Shown here piece by piece: positions 43,596 to 55,500 of a stretch of DNA of 64,000 nucleotides. Under the pieces are notes generated by a model. It worked only from the letters and a program-made list of their open reading frames with translations. It had not been told where the DNA came from and made no database searches. The position numbers and the translations under genes were made by a program. Origin of the DNA: Arachis hypogaea (taxonomy: Eukaryota > Streptophyta > Magnoliopsida > Fabales > Fabaceae). The stretch is taken from assembly GCF_003086295.3 (NCBI RefSeq), contig NC_092040.1:1302001-1366000 (forward strand), in the 5' to 3' direction. The first letter of the stretch is position 1. Each line of letters starts with the position of its first letter.

Positions 43596-45171
43596 CTATT
43601 TTGGTTGAGTCAAACTCCAATTCTTTGAAGCTTCTGTGGGTTGACGTAGATAGTTGCCTACAGCAGGAACAGTGTCAGTGACTCGGGCCAATGTAGATAA
43701 GGGAAATGGTCATTGTACTATCTAAGACAGGAGAAGAAAATCCATGTTAAACAAGACAAATCATGATGTGAGGCTAACAAAGTGCGTGGTATGCTCAACT
43801 TGAGATCAACATAATTTAAGAAATTCACAGCGGAAAGACAGGTGAAAATGTTATCGCAGCCATGAGAACTAAAGTTATGGAATTTTGAAAAACTGAATGT
43901 TAACTACATAACAGGTAGAAAGTCATCCTTAAAAAAACTTAGTTTCTTTAATGGGAAAAGTAAAACACCAATGCTAAGATATCTTGGTTTAACCAAACCA
44001 GAGGTATTGCCTAAGCCTTGCAACCACAAAGTTACTCTTTCCAAGAGCCAAAGGTACCGAGTTAAGTTATGATGGTTCATACATTCATAGAATAATGAAT
44101 GACTATGCCTATGCATAGAACCATAAAGCTAAAATTAGGAGCGTTATTCAAAAAAAAAAACACTATCCTCAGAGTTAATGAATTACAAATTTGATTTAGG
44201 GTAGTCAGACAACACATTTATATTAATTAATTATCATAAATACTGATATCTTCATCAATTTTTTCAACCACGTTTGGATTTCATCAAGTTAGTTTATGAA
44301 CATGAGAATTATGGTATGAGCATCAACTAATACAGGTAGTGTCAATTAAGATTCAGGTATCCGAATTCTAATCAATGTACTAAACAAAATTCACAATGAT
44401 TTCCTAAAACATTATAGCTAGACTAGGCATTTTAGCAAGGATAGATTGATTTGAAATACCTACCTCGATGTGATACGAGGTGGATCCGGGAACGTGGTCC
44501 TTCAAACTTCCAGTTGTCTTCATCCAAGGCTTTAACCTCCTTGTCAAGAGCAGCCATGAGATCCTTCTTCAACACTGCAACATGGAAAAACAAGAAGCCT
44601 AACTGCATTATGATCTATTACTAGGCTATGATATCGAGTGAATGCAACATGGGTTACCACAATTTATAAGGCTACATGTCATTTGAGTTCAAACCTTAAA
44701 AACCCCACAAAGTGGCAGCACAAAATCCAAACAATTAATTCATCTTTCTTCATAGAAAGTAACTGCAGTACTAAACTTAAACTTAGTTAACTGAGATTCT
44801 CTTCGGGGCTATAATCACTCTTAACTGACACGCGTGCAAATCAAATAATGATAGAATCTAATGACCAGACAGAGACTTAGTGATTACATCAGATGAATGG
44901 CAAAGTTTCAAGTTTTTCATGAAGATCGTAACAGATTAACTGCAAACACAGTAAATAAAAGTAACCTGATAAGACATTAAGACAAAAATTAGAGAGGAAA
45001 AGAGAAAAAACCTAGCATGGCATCATCCTTCTGTTCATGCGTTGAAATGGGGTCAAAGGGGAAATGGAAATCGTCAATGGAAAGTGCGGCATTGCTGCTA
45101 CTGCCACCTCCGCCGCCGCCTCCACCAACAACCGCGGTGGTTGACACAGATGAATGAGCCGGTGATGACAT
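43596..45171 (-). CDS. Small conserved-looking plant protein of 110 residues, unknown function
   Basis: Three exons on the minus strand, 45171-45012, 44574-44464 and 43657-43596. They join at clean GT/AG borders into 333 bp (110 codons plus stop). The head is Ser/Gly-rich (MSSPAHSSVSTTAVV then G8). Next is SIDDFHFPFDP, then a charged core (KKDLMAALDKEVKALDEDNW, FEGPRSRIHLVS), and a short tail ending WSLTQPK. No signal peptide or membrane segment is visible. I chose ATG 45171 because TTTTGCCTCTTGCAG just upstream (about 45190) looks like the acceptor of a 5'-leader intron. A frame that opens at 45222 would ignore it. I do not recognise the family. The core with its EDNW and FEGPRSRIHL words looks constrained. 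Confidence 0.7.
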
Positions 45172-45879
45172 CCTTGTTTCAAGAACCACACTGCAAGAGG
45201 CAAAATGTTGGCTTCTTTTCAAACGTGATTAGTGATTTCTTTCGTGCTTGCTCAGAAGCGAAAAGACTCGAACTTCACGCGAGCCTCTCCTTCTACAGTT
45301 AGGAACATAGTTATCAGTCAGACCACTAGTCACCGGATCACCTATTCACAATTAAACAAATATAAAAAATTATATATTTTCACTAATTACCAACTAATTA
45401 TGAACTAAATTAATTACATCTTCCATTTTTCATTTCAAGAGAAAAGTGGCAAGCAGAACAAAGAAAAGGCTATCACATCACAATACCTAACACACAAATT
45501 CACATCATCAAATTTGTAGTTTTATTCTTCTATTTTTCTTACTCTCCTCTCATTTTTCAATTTTCAATCATTTTTCATGTACCACTATTCTGCCATAGAC
45601 CTATAACCTTTCACCCACAGAGAAAACCCTCTCTTCTGACCAAAAAGAGCCCCACAACAAAGTTTTTAAAATGACTCACAGCAAAAAGAAATCTTTTTTC
45701 ACTTCCTTTGTTCTGCAGTCATGGTTCCTTCATTCTTATACCAAAAATATATTCTTCCCTCCCAAGCTTTCTGATTCTTCTTCTACATCTTTACCAACAC
45801 CAATCAACTACTTATCAACTAATTGTAAACACTTCAACAAATTTAAAAAATAAAATAAAATAAGCGAAAGAAATAAAAA

Positions 45880-46020
45880 CTGCTCACCAGATTGACCAGA
45901 ATACGCAGAGGCAGACGGCCAAGCCGAGCACGGCGACGGTGGCTCAGGGCAAACCAGAGGACGGCGATGGCGAACGGAATAAGGAAGCACGAGAAGAGGC
46001 AGAAGACAAAACAGAGGTGA
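45880..46020 (-). other. Probable non-coding first exon of the small gene
   Basis: On the minus strand a GC-richer stretch (CCTAACCCTCACGGCC, CTTCTGCCTCTTCTCG, GCCGTCTGCCTCTGCG) ends at TCAATCTG followed by GTGAGCAG, a good donor near 45889. It would pair with the acceptor near 45190. The ACCCTAACCC word near its start resembles the telo-box common in plant housekeeping promoters. Confidence 0.5.
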
Positions 46021-47289
46021 GGCCGTGAGGGTTAGGGTGACCGGTTTTTCGACTGGTTAGGAAAGTTTAATTTGTTAATGATTCATAAATCATGAGTAAT
46101 GCATATTTTTTTTATAAATTTAATAAAAATATTTATTTATTTCATCTAATTTTACTCTTTGTTAAACAATTCTTTTTGTGGGTAAAATCCCAAAAGGCTT
46201 TTCGATAAAATAATTTTGATATATGCAAATGATTAAAGATTTAAGAATACAATACAAATAAATGAATAATCAAAAAATATTTTTTTTAGTAAACAAATTT
46301 CGCATTTAACTAACAGCTCTTGTATTTTATTTTTATTTCAACTTCCAACATCAAATATTTTAAGGTACCAACAAGCTTAAGACATGGTTCTGTCTCTGCT
46401 AAAACTTGTTCTGTCTCTACACTACAAATACAATGCCACACCCAACACCATTCATTTTTTTTTACCAGCTCTACTTGTTTCTTTCTTCCTCTTTTCATTT
46501 TCTTTATTGTATATTGTTTCTTTTTTTTTTCAAATTAAAGGAAGTAGTTGTATATAATAGGAGTGCTTCTTATCATAGACATTTACTTATCTCGATTGAA
46601 TTATTGGCATGGATTTTATTATTAGTAATTTGATTATTGGCATGGAATTCTTACACGATGACTTATTGAACGAAAAGACCAACCAGTGTTTTCAAAATTT
46701 TATTCCTGTGAGCATCTTCTTAATTAATTCCTTTATTGTTTCCATCGAACACCAATTTCTTCACAGCTTCAACGCTACATTTTTCCGTTCGTACCTAAGC
46801 TATGCTCATTGTGCTAATTACTAAGCTATTATATTGACGCCTCAAAGTAAACATAATAAGTTAATATAAGTAGAATACAAGTAGAATTTCACATGCATGC
46901 TTATGTATAAGTAGAATACAAGTAGAATTTCACAATAACAAGCTTTCTTCTTCTTCTTTATTGAAATGAGCCTAAATCATCAAATTGGAACACCATTTTA
47001 AACATAAATTTTGTGGTGTTCATGTCACATATGTCAAGTTAACACTTAAAAATATATATTAACGATACTTGAAATAAAAAGGAACAAAAAGTTACGAAAT
47101 TTAATTTCAAGAAGATCAATTTAGTCATTTACTAAAGTTAAAAACCAATTCGATTCACATGGAGAAATCTAAAAATCAAATTGAACCTTACCTCTATTTG
47201 AACATTAAAAATATTTTTGAAATTTTTCAAAAGTTTTAGGAGACAAAAAATATACTTTATTTAATAATAGAATTTCACTCTAGTTTTTC
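46021..47289. other. Intergenic AT-rich DNA
   Basis: Contains the upstream flank of the small gene. A duplicated 27 bp phrase (ATAAGTAGAATACAAGTAGA then ATTTCAC) lies at about 46867-46933. Short frames near 46310-46830 are Phe-rich and unsupported. Confidence 0.5.
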
Positions 47290-47617
47290 AACCCGTTCAT
47301 TGAGCTTCAACTTAGAACTAACATCACTAGAGCAATCTTCAGCAACTCTTTCAACATCTTGCAAAATGTTGGATACTTTGACCTTGGTCCGAAGGGCCTG
47401 CCCATCTAAACCATCCAGATTGTCTCACAGGACCTGCACAATACTCTCTACCTGGGTTGGCAACACTATTTGAGACTTGTAACAGAGCTCTCAAACCACA
47501 ATCCCAAAAACGTTCGCCCGTTACAGTAGAATTGCCGCTGCCATAGGAAACATTTGTAAATCTTCTAGTTCTAGCTGTCATTGTTAAATAAACTGTTGTA
47601 CCTGATAGAGTTGACAA
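47290..47617 (-). pseudogene. Coding-like fragment with a frameshift, family not recognised
   Basis: One frame gives RTRRFTNVSYGSG then ERFWDCGLRALLQVSNSV. From about 47430 a second frame gives LDGLDGQALRTKVKVSN then ILQDVERVAEDCSSD and KLKLNERVEKLE before a stop near 47277. Both halves look like real protein and the change of frame is sharp. This may be a broken gene, or an exon whose splice site I misread (AACCCAGGTAGAG offers a donor). The second half looks helical. I do not recognise the protein. Confidence 0.4.
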
Positions 47618-49370
47618 AACACAATTCAGAAAAAAGAAAAAAAAAAGATTTATTTGAACTCATGATTTATGATGTGCTAACCCAAAGAACATGTTTTGCT
47701 AAAAGTAACAGCCAATATGTGGTAGTGCACAACAAACTCTAATTCAAATCTATTCTGAATATTGGATATAACTCCATCAATGTTGGAAACCAATTTTAGC
47801 AATGAATTAAATGTCAATTCCTATAATATTGTAAACTATGGTCCCTATGACCAAAAAGTTCATCTGGTCATAATACACAGCATTTCAGAATAAAATCAAT
47901 GAAGAATAGAACCAAAGATATTGATAAGAATTTTCAGTAACAAAAACACACTCATTTCCCAATTCAATTCAGTTTAAAGTCTATTATATAGTGAATGGTG
48001 AGAATGAGATTGGCTAGAATTAGACATAGAAGAGAGGATAGGAAATATTAGGAATGGGTAGTCTCTCTAATACTATCACACCATGTCTGTTCAAATTTCG
48101 TGCGTTTCAGTATAATTGCATAACTAGGAAGGGGTTGATATCACACTGATTCCCTCTCTGTTTCAGCCCATCAAGCTCGGTTTTCGTTCTTTATCCTATT
48201 TTCTGTTGTACCAGTTATTACAGTTACCCCCCACAATGCACCCACATAAAAAACTCAAGTATTACATATACGGGGAATCAGAAAACTGTACCCATGCAAA
48301 GTATGACCTATACAACATAGGCATATATCATATAATGTTGAAAAATTATAAATACTAGATCTCATTGCTATTTACCCATCGAAGAATGAAACATAACCTT
48401 TTATATTACAGCTTAAATTGCAAATAAACAACTAAAGAAAAAGAAGAATAACTCATTCCCAGTTATACCAAAATTGTGATATAAAAGTCAACTTCTTTCT
48501 AATCCAAATATGTTCTGTATACTAGCATTCCATTCAACTAGTCCTTCCTAACACACACTTCATTATTCAAATCTGTTATGTATATTAGCATTCAACACAA
48601 ACCTGTTCTAAATACTAGCAATCCATTCAAATCTTCATTCAAACCAAACATATGAAGTTGAAAAAATTGTATGAGTTACCAATTTCTACTGCCTTTGCAA
48701 TTATTCTCACTATGAAAAATAAATGGAAACAGAAAACACTTTGATTAACTTTATCCAGACAAATTTATATCTTTGATCTATTGAAAATCTAAAACATGAG
48801 AAAAAGTCAAATACCACACACGCAAATCACTTGTTCTTCAAAGAAGCAGGACAAATTCTCAGTATGCCACAATACATAACTGATCTCTGAAACAAAAGAA
48901 CACTGGAAAATAAAGAGGACAGATCTTTTCACAAAATTCTACCTTTACTCAATCTCAATATTCAAAAGCATCAACAGATTCCCTTCTATCACCTACAACC
49001 AACAGAAGAAACAAATTGAAAAAAGCACCATACGAAAACAGGAAAAATAATAACGAAAAAGAGGAGGGATGGAGAAGACATCAAAGATAATAATAGTAGG
49101 ATAGACAGCAAGAGAGAGAGAGATGGAGAGAGACGGACAGAGGGCGACAGTGATACACAGTGACAGAGAACGAGAGAGACAAGGAGAAAATCATATTTGC
49201 AAAAATGGAGATACGGTGGCAAGGCTTCCTCGTCGGAGGCGAACTTGACTCCGAGAAGGGGAGTGGCGCCGGCGAAATGGGTTCTCCGATGGAGAAGATC
49301 TGGAATTGACAAATGAGAAACGGATCTCTGAAATGTTGAGTTAGGGTTTTCTTTGTGTTTTTTCATTTTA
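47618..49370 (-). other. Possible gene body upstream of the fragment, including a GC-richer first exon
   Basis: At 49200-49370 on the minus strand is a stretch typical of a plant first exon: GAAAACCCTAACTC, then CATTTCGCCGGCGCCACTCC and GAAGCCTTGCCACCG, followed by TCTCTCTC-rich sequence. It could be the 5' end of the gene whose remains lie at 47290-47617. The rest (47618-49190) is AT-rich and intron-like. Exon joins could not be proved. Confidence 0.35.
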
Positions 49371-49379
49371 AATAATAGG

Positions 49380-49552
49380 GTAATTTAGTCATTCCATTTA
49401 TTTTAATCTCTGTTTTTATTTTGAACTAAACATGATACTAAGACATAATCATGTACATCTTACACCAAACACAATACAAAGACTTAATTAAGTCTCTGTC
49501 TCTCGGTCTCTATCTCCCAGTCTCTGTCTCTCTTCTAAACGCAGCCTAAAAG
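49380..49552. mobile_element. MITE fragment (GAGACAGAGAC family)
   Basis: On the minus strand, GGCTGCGTTTAGAAGAGAGA, CAGAGACTGGGAGATAGAGA and TTGTGTTTGGTGTAAGATG follow the same order as the copy at 56711-57083. It directly abuts the ACCCTAA-containing stretch near 49370. Confidence 0.65.
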
Positions 49553-50101
49553 TACAAATGGCAATTCCCCATGACTTCTTTCTTGCCTTAACAGTTAACA
49601 CTGCACAAAAGTATCAAGATTAATGAGAAATAAACACCAATTATCAATTAAACTCTCTGGAATACATCCATTTTCCTTATATACAGCAGTCAAACCAAGC
49701 ACAGGAAATCTAAGCTCCAAACTCGTGAAAAGAGCGTCAATATATAAGGTTACACTGAATTAAGGTATTGCTAAAATGTTAGCAATAAGTGCGGTAAAGG
49801 GAAACCCAAAAGAATTAATATTTCTTTTATTAAGGAAACAAAAAGAGAAAATAGACAAGAAGTACGTTGTGATGCATCCATAAAACCATTAAAATCAACA
49901 CAAGCAACAACACAAACCCCAAGGACAAAATGACAATGCACTTATGTCAAATTATGAACTGAAACCAGAGGAGAGAAATCCCAGTCATTGACAAGATCAG
50001 GGGAAAATCACCTGAGAGAGATCATCAGCATGGAAGATCCTAGCTGCACTTCAATGGCTCAGTTCATATCATTGATCGTTAACAGAACTGATAATCTTTG
50101 A
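49553..50101. other. Intergenic, 3' flank of the syntaxin gene
   Basis: Mostly the 3' untranslated region and flank of the minus-strand syntaxin gene. No other feature is seen. Confidence 0.5.
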
Positions 50102-52784
50102 CTAAGCAGCCAGAACAACGATGACAATTAGAAGCACAATTCCAAATATCACCAAAAGCAAGCATGTCTGTAAAAGAAAGATCAAAACAAAGCATAAGAT
50201 TAACTAATATGCATGAAGGTTTGTAGGGGGGAAAAAAGAGGGAGGGGAGGGGGGAGAGAAGAGGAGGGGGGGGGGGAGGTAAGTATTATGGACGGCAGAA
50301 ATTAGTACATTATGCAAACTAAACCAACCATGCAACCAAAGCCCATGTATAATGACATAACTGTAAAAGCCAAGATCTGTCATCACTAAAATTATATACT
50401 ATGAACTCCACGACCATATAAAAGTTCAAGTAAAGATTTTCAATGACTAAGCTCATAACATCTACATTTATTGAGGAAATCCAACATCTAAAACTACGCA
50501 TATGAGAGGTGAAATCTTAAAGCAAATATTACGCAGTATATATTACCAAAGAAGAATTTGATCTTTGAGTCTTTGAAGCTTTAGCAAGTTGAGATCTTGC
50601 TTGTGCAGTTGCTGCATGGGAATGCTCAATGTTGGACCCAATATCATCTAAAAAAATATGAATTCTTAGCATCAGATCACATGAGAAGTTCTGGACAAAT
50701 AAAACCTTGGGATAAGACAGAGATGTATTCAATTAGAATAGAAGTGAAAGTTACCAATCATAGCTCCTTGTTCATGCACAAGCACAGCAAGGTCTTTAAA
50801 AATTTCATTTACTTCACCAATTTGCTGCTGAATTTCTTGAATGCCTTGATCTCTTTCTTCAATGATAGCCTCATTGAAGGCAATCTCATTATCTAAAAAC
50901 ACCACCTCCTGCCTGCAGCAAGATAATGCTATAGCTGAGATACTAAATATACAATCAGGTCAAATCTAAAAATGTCAAAATACATTTTGGTCCATGACAA
51001 AATTGGAATTCAATATTAGTCCCTAAAAGAATTTGCCAATACCTTCAACCCTAACATAAAAAATGTTATAACAAGTTACTACTTCCATTTGGTAGCTTGG
51101 GCATTCATTATGTGAACACTGAAATGCAGTGTGTTTCAATTAATTACAGATTAGAATTTCGAAATAATTAAATTCTTACAACATATCTTTACTTAGGGGA
51201 TGAAAGCATTAGCAGATTTTCTTTAACTAATATTTATATTAACTCATTTTGAAAGGGGTAGCCTTCTATTAACACTAAATCACCAAAAAAGTTTTTCAAC
51301 AAAGTTTACAACTTGTAGCAGAACCCTGACAGTGATTCATCAACTCTTCGCACAGAGAGAGGGGTCGGGGTGTAGAAAGAGGAAAATAATAAAGAAAAAA
51401 GAAGCACTTTAGCATCAACGTTATTATAGAGCATAATTTCCTATGACAAATAGGTTACATTTAAGAAGTAATCTGATATACATTAATTCATGTTGAAGTT
51501 TTCAGATTTTCATCAAATTCACAGTCTTGTCATTTATAATGTAAATTCCTCCACAGCACCAGAAGAAAAAAAGAAAAAACGAATGTGCTTTTCACTATCA
51601 ATTGTATTTTAGTTTCATGTAATATACAAAAATTACCTTCTGGATTCCACAAGAAGGGCACGCTGTTCTGGCATCTTACCAGAATTAGCATCTGCTTCAT
51701 TAGCTGTATAGCTGCAAAAAGAGAAGCCCAAATATTAAGTGTTATGTGCATAGATGACAGCCAGTAGAGAAGCAAAATTAATAACCAACAGTAACATATT
51801 CTTCTTTAAGAATGAGTTCAATATATAAAATTGTATCAACATAAGCATTACGCCACACACATAAACACAGTCTTCCACTGTTAGATTCCACTAATGGTTG
51901 ATTAGTCACCTGGATGGAGCTGCTTGTGGAACAAATGGGGTGTAAGCTGTTTCCCTCTCTGCCGCAAGACGCTGTGCCTTCTGAAATTCTTTCAACACTG
52001 CCTGAAAATCTTTCGCGAGTTTAGCATCTGCTATCTTCTTGCTTGCCTGCAAACACACACAATAAAGACATTAAATGCCTCTTTTATTTTATTTTGGTCA
52101 ACGTAAAAGAACTCAAGGTCATAGCAACCAATACATTAACATATAATTATAACTAAAACTATCCCAAACATTTCCAGCAAAAACATTCACTCAAAAACTA
52201 ATCCCAGCGAAACCATCCCCCAAAACAATCTGGGAAATAAAAAGCACAATTTCCGGAGAGACTCGTGATAACAATTCCATGGTATCATAACAAGAATTAA
52301 CCTTATCTTCACATGCAATTGAGGTAAAAACTTACATTGATATTAGATTGGTGATCAATTTCACTAGCTTGTTTAAGCTTCGCTGAAGTGTCCTTCACCA
52401 ATTGTCCAATGTGCAGCCTTGTCTTGTGCCTGCAACGTCAATAACGCCGTAAGAAACGGAAACCTCGATCCAATTGTTATCTCAGAAATATCATGGAAAA
52501 AGCAAATCCAATCAAAAAACAAACCACAACCACAAAAAATTCACACCAAAACAGTCAAGGCACATAAGAGGGAGAAAGAGGGGAACGTGATCTCACAGCT
52601 TCTCGCGGAGCTCGGGGGTGTCTTTGGGGGTTCCTAGGGTGTTAACGAGCCTCTGGAAGGTGGAGACCGCAGTGTTGATCTGGAAAATTCCGGCAGCCAC
52701 CGCCTGAGTGGGGTCTTGCTTGCCGTTGATGTTGCCTCGGCGGGAAGCGAACTGCCGGCCGGCCTCGATGTCTTGAAAGCTCAT
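50102..52784 (-). CDS. SYP22: Qa-SNARE syntaxin of the SYP2 group (vacuolar/prevacuolar)
   Basis: Seven exons on the minus strand: 52784-52597, 52429-52336, 52046-51910, 51711-51637, 50912-50755, 50647-50547 and 50167-50102. They total 819 bp, coding for 272 residues, and all joins keep the frame at GT/AG borders. The N-terminus, [10 protein letters not shown], and the Habc helices ([60 protein letters not shown]) fit SYP21/22/23. The SNARE motif runs [37 protein letters not shown]. The tail is a single membrane anchor (about 252-272) with almost nothing after it. Members of this group drive fusion at the prevacuolar compartment and vacuole. The exact paralogue is uncertain. Confidence 0.93.
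50225..50282 (+). repeat. G-rich tract inside the last syntaxin intron
   Basis: GGGGGG, GGGAGGGGAGGGGGG and G11 runs occur within 60 bases. On this strand the tract can form a G-quadruplex. In the transcript it is a C/T-rich stretch 58 bases or more before the last acceptor. No coding role. Confidence 0.75.
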
Positions 52785-53300
52785 TCTATATTATTGAATC
52801 TCTCTCTCTGTCTCTCGAGGATTGCGCGCGCGTGCCTGCGTAACCCTAAATAAGCTTCTCGAGAAAATTGAAGACACAGTTTCCCTAGAATTGGAAAATT
52901 GAAAGAGGAAAGTTGTTGCCGGTCTCGGAAAACCGATCGGAATTCGGTGAATTAGGGATGTTATGACTTATGAATCTAAAAGTGCAGCACCGAACCCGAT
53001 TTAGAGAGAGAAGAGAGATAGAGAGATTTTGTGATGTGATGATTGCTTTCCTTTTTGAGAGAGAAATTGGAAGCGTGCCTGTTATGGAGCGAAACTTCGT
53101 TATGATGCCTTGCCGACACGTGGACCCAAGTACACGTGGCTCCTCAAGATACGACAGACATAAAATAAAGTTAAAATTAAATTCATTAACAAAATATGGA
53201 TTGAAGTTAAATAATGGCCATAGAGACGAGGGAATGACTCTTAACACATCCACCACTGGATCATATGGATGTGGATTAATTGAGGGGCAGCTGAATTCCA
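52785..53300 (-). promoter_or_regulatory. 5' leader and promoter region of the syntaxin gene
   Basis: TCTCTCTCTGTCTCTC at 52800-52817 (plus strand) and TAACCCTAAATAAGC near 52840 lie just upstream of the start codon. An ACACGTGG motif occurs at about 53115 and again near 53135 (CACGTGG), which are G-box/ABRE-like cores. Regulation by them is inferred. Confidence 0.4.
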
Positions 53301-55139
53301 AGGCCGATCACATGCATGTTTCTCCATTCGGTTGCCGTTTGTGCGTGGTATATACTATATATGGAAATTTGAAAATCAATCCCAATAAGGTGTTGGGAAA
53401 TGAAAAAGAAGTCTTTATTTCAACCTCAATCCTATGTGTTTTAAAAACATGATGATGGTAGAATATGAGGGGAGAAAGATTGTAAAAATGAGAAATTTAA
53501 GAGAGAAAATGATTGAATCAACACTCCGGACGGAAGAATTTTAAAATCCTAGCACCTCTTGGATACACCGTAAGTATTGGTATATCAAAGTACTATAATG
53601 GAGAAAAAAAACTAAAGATTTATGATTTTAGTTTATCATTTTGAATGAGTAGTTTAATTTTTTTATTATTTATAGTATCTTTTAATTCGACAAACTAAAG
53701 AGTAACAGTAAGTTTTATTTAAAAAATTTTAGCTAATAAATTATTACATGTATAAAATAAAATTACTTAAACCAATGAATAAACTAATGATTTGACTAAT
53801 TAAGTTAGTTAATAGTTTAATATTTTTAGTCTATTAATTAATTTAACACTGTATTTTTAGTCAATAATTATAATGAAATATTTTTTTAAGAAAAAAAAGT
53901 ATTACTTTTATTCAGAACATTATAAAAATATTTCTTAAATTAAGATTTTATTAATATGTTTTAAAGATCCGTTTTAAGAATATCATAAAAAAATTCTAAA
54001 ATTTATTAAAAATAATAAAATGTACTGAAATTTAAATATATCACAAAATTTAGAGTATTTATTCAAATAAGTTTTTGAAAGATTTAAAAGTGGACATTTT
54101 AGTCGTAAAAAAAATAATACATAAATTATTTTTCAATTTTTTTTCTATCGGACATAATAATCTCCAAACTATTTTTCAGCGTAACTCACTATTGAATGAC
54201 AAAACAATCCATGATAAGGAGGACAAAACAGTCCCTAATAGTTTTCTTTTTCCTCTTCTTCTCCGCTGCCATCACCGTCTCTTCAACTAATATAATTTTT
54301 GCTTGAAGGACAATCCAATTTGAGGAGGAAAGTGAGAGCACATGAGAAGAGAAAACGCAAAACAGTGACGTTTTGGCTTGGGTTGAAGTTGTTAGTGGAT
54401 TGTAAGAACACGACGTTTTCGGCAAGCTCGCCACTGATGGGAGATCGGGTGATGGTGTTGTCTGGTATGAAGCCACATGTGTTATTGTTGCATCCTGGGG
54501 AGAGGGGCGTTGCAGGTGCATGAACCACAAGAGGTGAAGCTAGCAAGGGAGCACTTAGCGGAACCGCAACGGGAGGACGGTAGGTGGAGGAGACATAGTT
54601 TTGGTCGCAGTAGTCACTGGAACCAATGTTTTTGGTCTAAATGATTTCTGAGCTGAAAATACGATAATGATTTCATGATTTATTTATTTGCTGGATTCAT
54701 GATTTTGATTTTTGATTTTTTGAGGTTATTTGTTCATGATTTATTTGTTTGTTGCTTCATGATTCTGGTTGCTGAATTCATAATTTTATGAGGTTATTTA
54801 TTTGTTCATAGTTTTCTAAAGTTGTTTTTGTTTTTGTTTTTTGTTTTTTGGATTACCTGTTTATGATGGAGATATTGGAACACTTAATGATGATTATGAT
54901 TTTTGATGAGTTGCACATTTGATTAGTTGAAAACTTGCTAGTAATTGTTTTTTTTGAATGTAGAACATTATGGATTTGTCATTATGTGCGTTCCTTTTGT
55001 TTAGTTATAAACTTTGATGTTTGAAGTTGTTTGTGAACCTCTAATATTAAGTTATGGATAATTTATTATGTGAAATTTTATATTTTATTAAGTTAGAAAT
55101 TATTGAATTTATATATTTAAATTTTTTTAAATTTTTTAA
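53301..55139. other. Intergenic DNA, no gene supported
   Basis: Mostly AT-rich. The block at 54290-54600 is GC-richer and open on both strands (GTGACGTTTTGGCTTGG, CAAGCTCGCCACTGATGG), but no domain is recognised. It may be a decayed repeat, or a fragment of a gene whose remainder is not here. Confidence 0.4.
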
Positions 55140-55500
55140 TAATTTTATTTAATATTTAATTAACCGATTGAATTCCGATCGAACCAGTAAACTATTGAAC
55201 CAGTGATCTCACCGGTTCATTGACCGGTCTGGTTCTCACAACCTTGGTAAAAATCGAATCGGATCGACTGATTTGGCTAGAAAACCGGTGAATCAGTTCA
55301 GTTCGTTTCTTAGACCGTTTAAGGATAAAAACCGACATGAATTGAAGAAAATCGGTTAAATTTGGTAAAAACCAATGAAAAACCAATTTTTGTAAAAATT
55401 GAACCAGACCATTTGATTCATTTCTTGGACTGTTTAAGGATGGAAATTGGCATGAACCGGTGAGAACCGGTTAAATTCGGCAAAAACCGACTCAATAACG
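55140..55500. repeat. CCGGTT-rich dispersed repeat with a 115 bp internal duplication
   Basis: Words such as AACCGGTGAGAACCGGTTAA, TTGACCGGTCTGGTTCTC and GAACCAGTGATCTCACCGG recur. TTTCTTAGACCGTTTAAGGA at about 55306 and TTTCTTGGACTGTTTAAGGA at 55421 mark two diverged units. This looks like a transposon terminal region common in plant genomes. A related ACCGG word occurs near 46040. No ends could be fixed. Confidence 0.5.

Noticed and set aside
45172..45222. Start of the small gene at 45222 (MKRSQHF...)
   Set aside because: CCTCTTGCAG within it looks like a splice acceptor of a 5'-leader intron. ATG 45171 gives a more normal start.
49380..49552. Purine-rich GAGACAGAG stretch as a promoter GAGA element
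   Set aside because: It matches the MITE at 56711-57083 in order of words, so transposon origin explains it better.
54189..54546. Minus-strand frames of 113 and 87 residues
   Set aside because: No domain, overlapping frames on both strands, no splice context. Too weak for a gene call.
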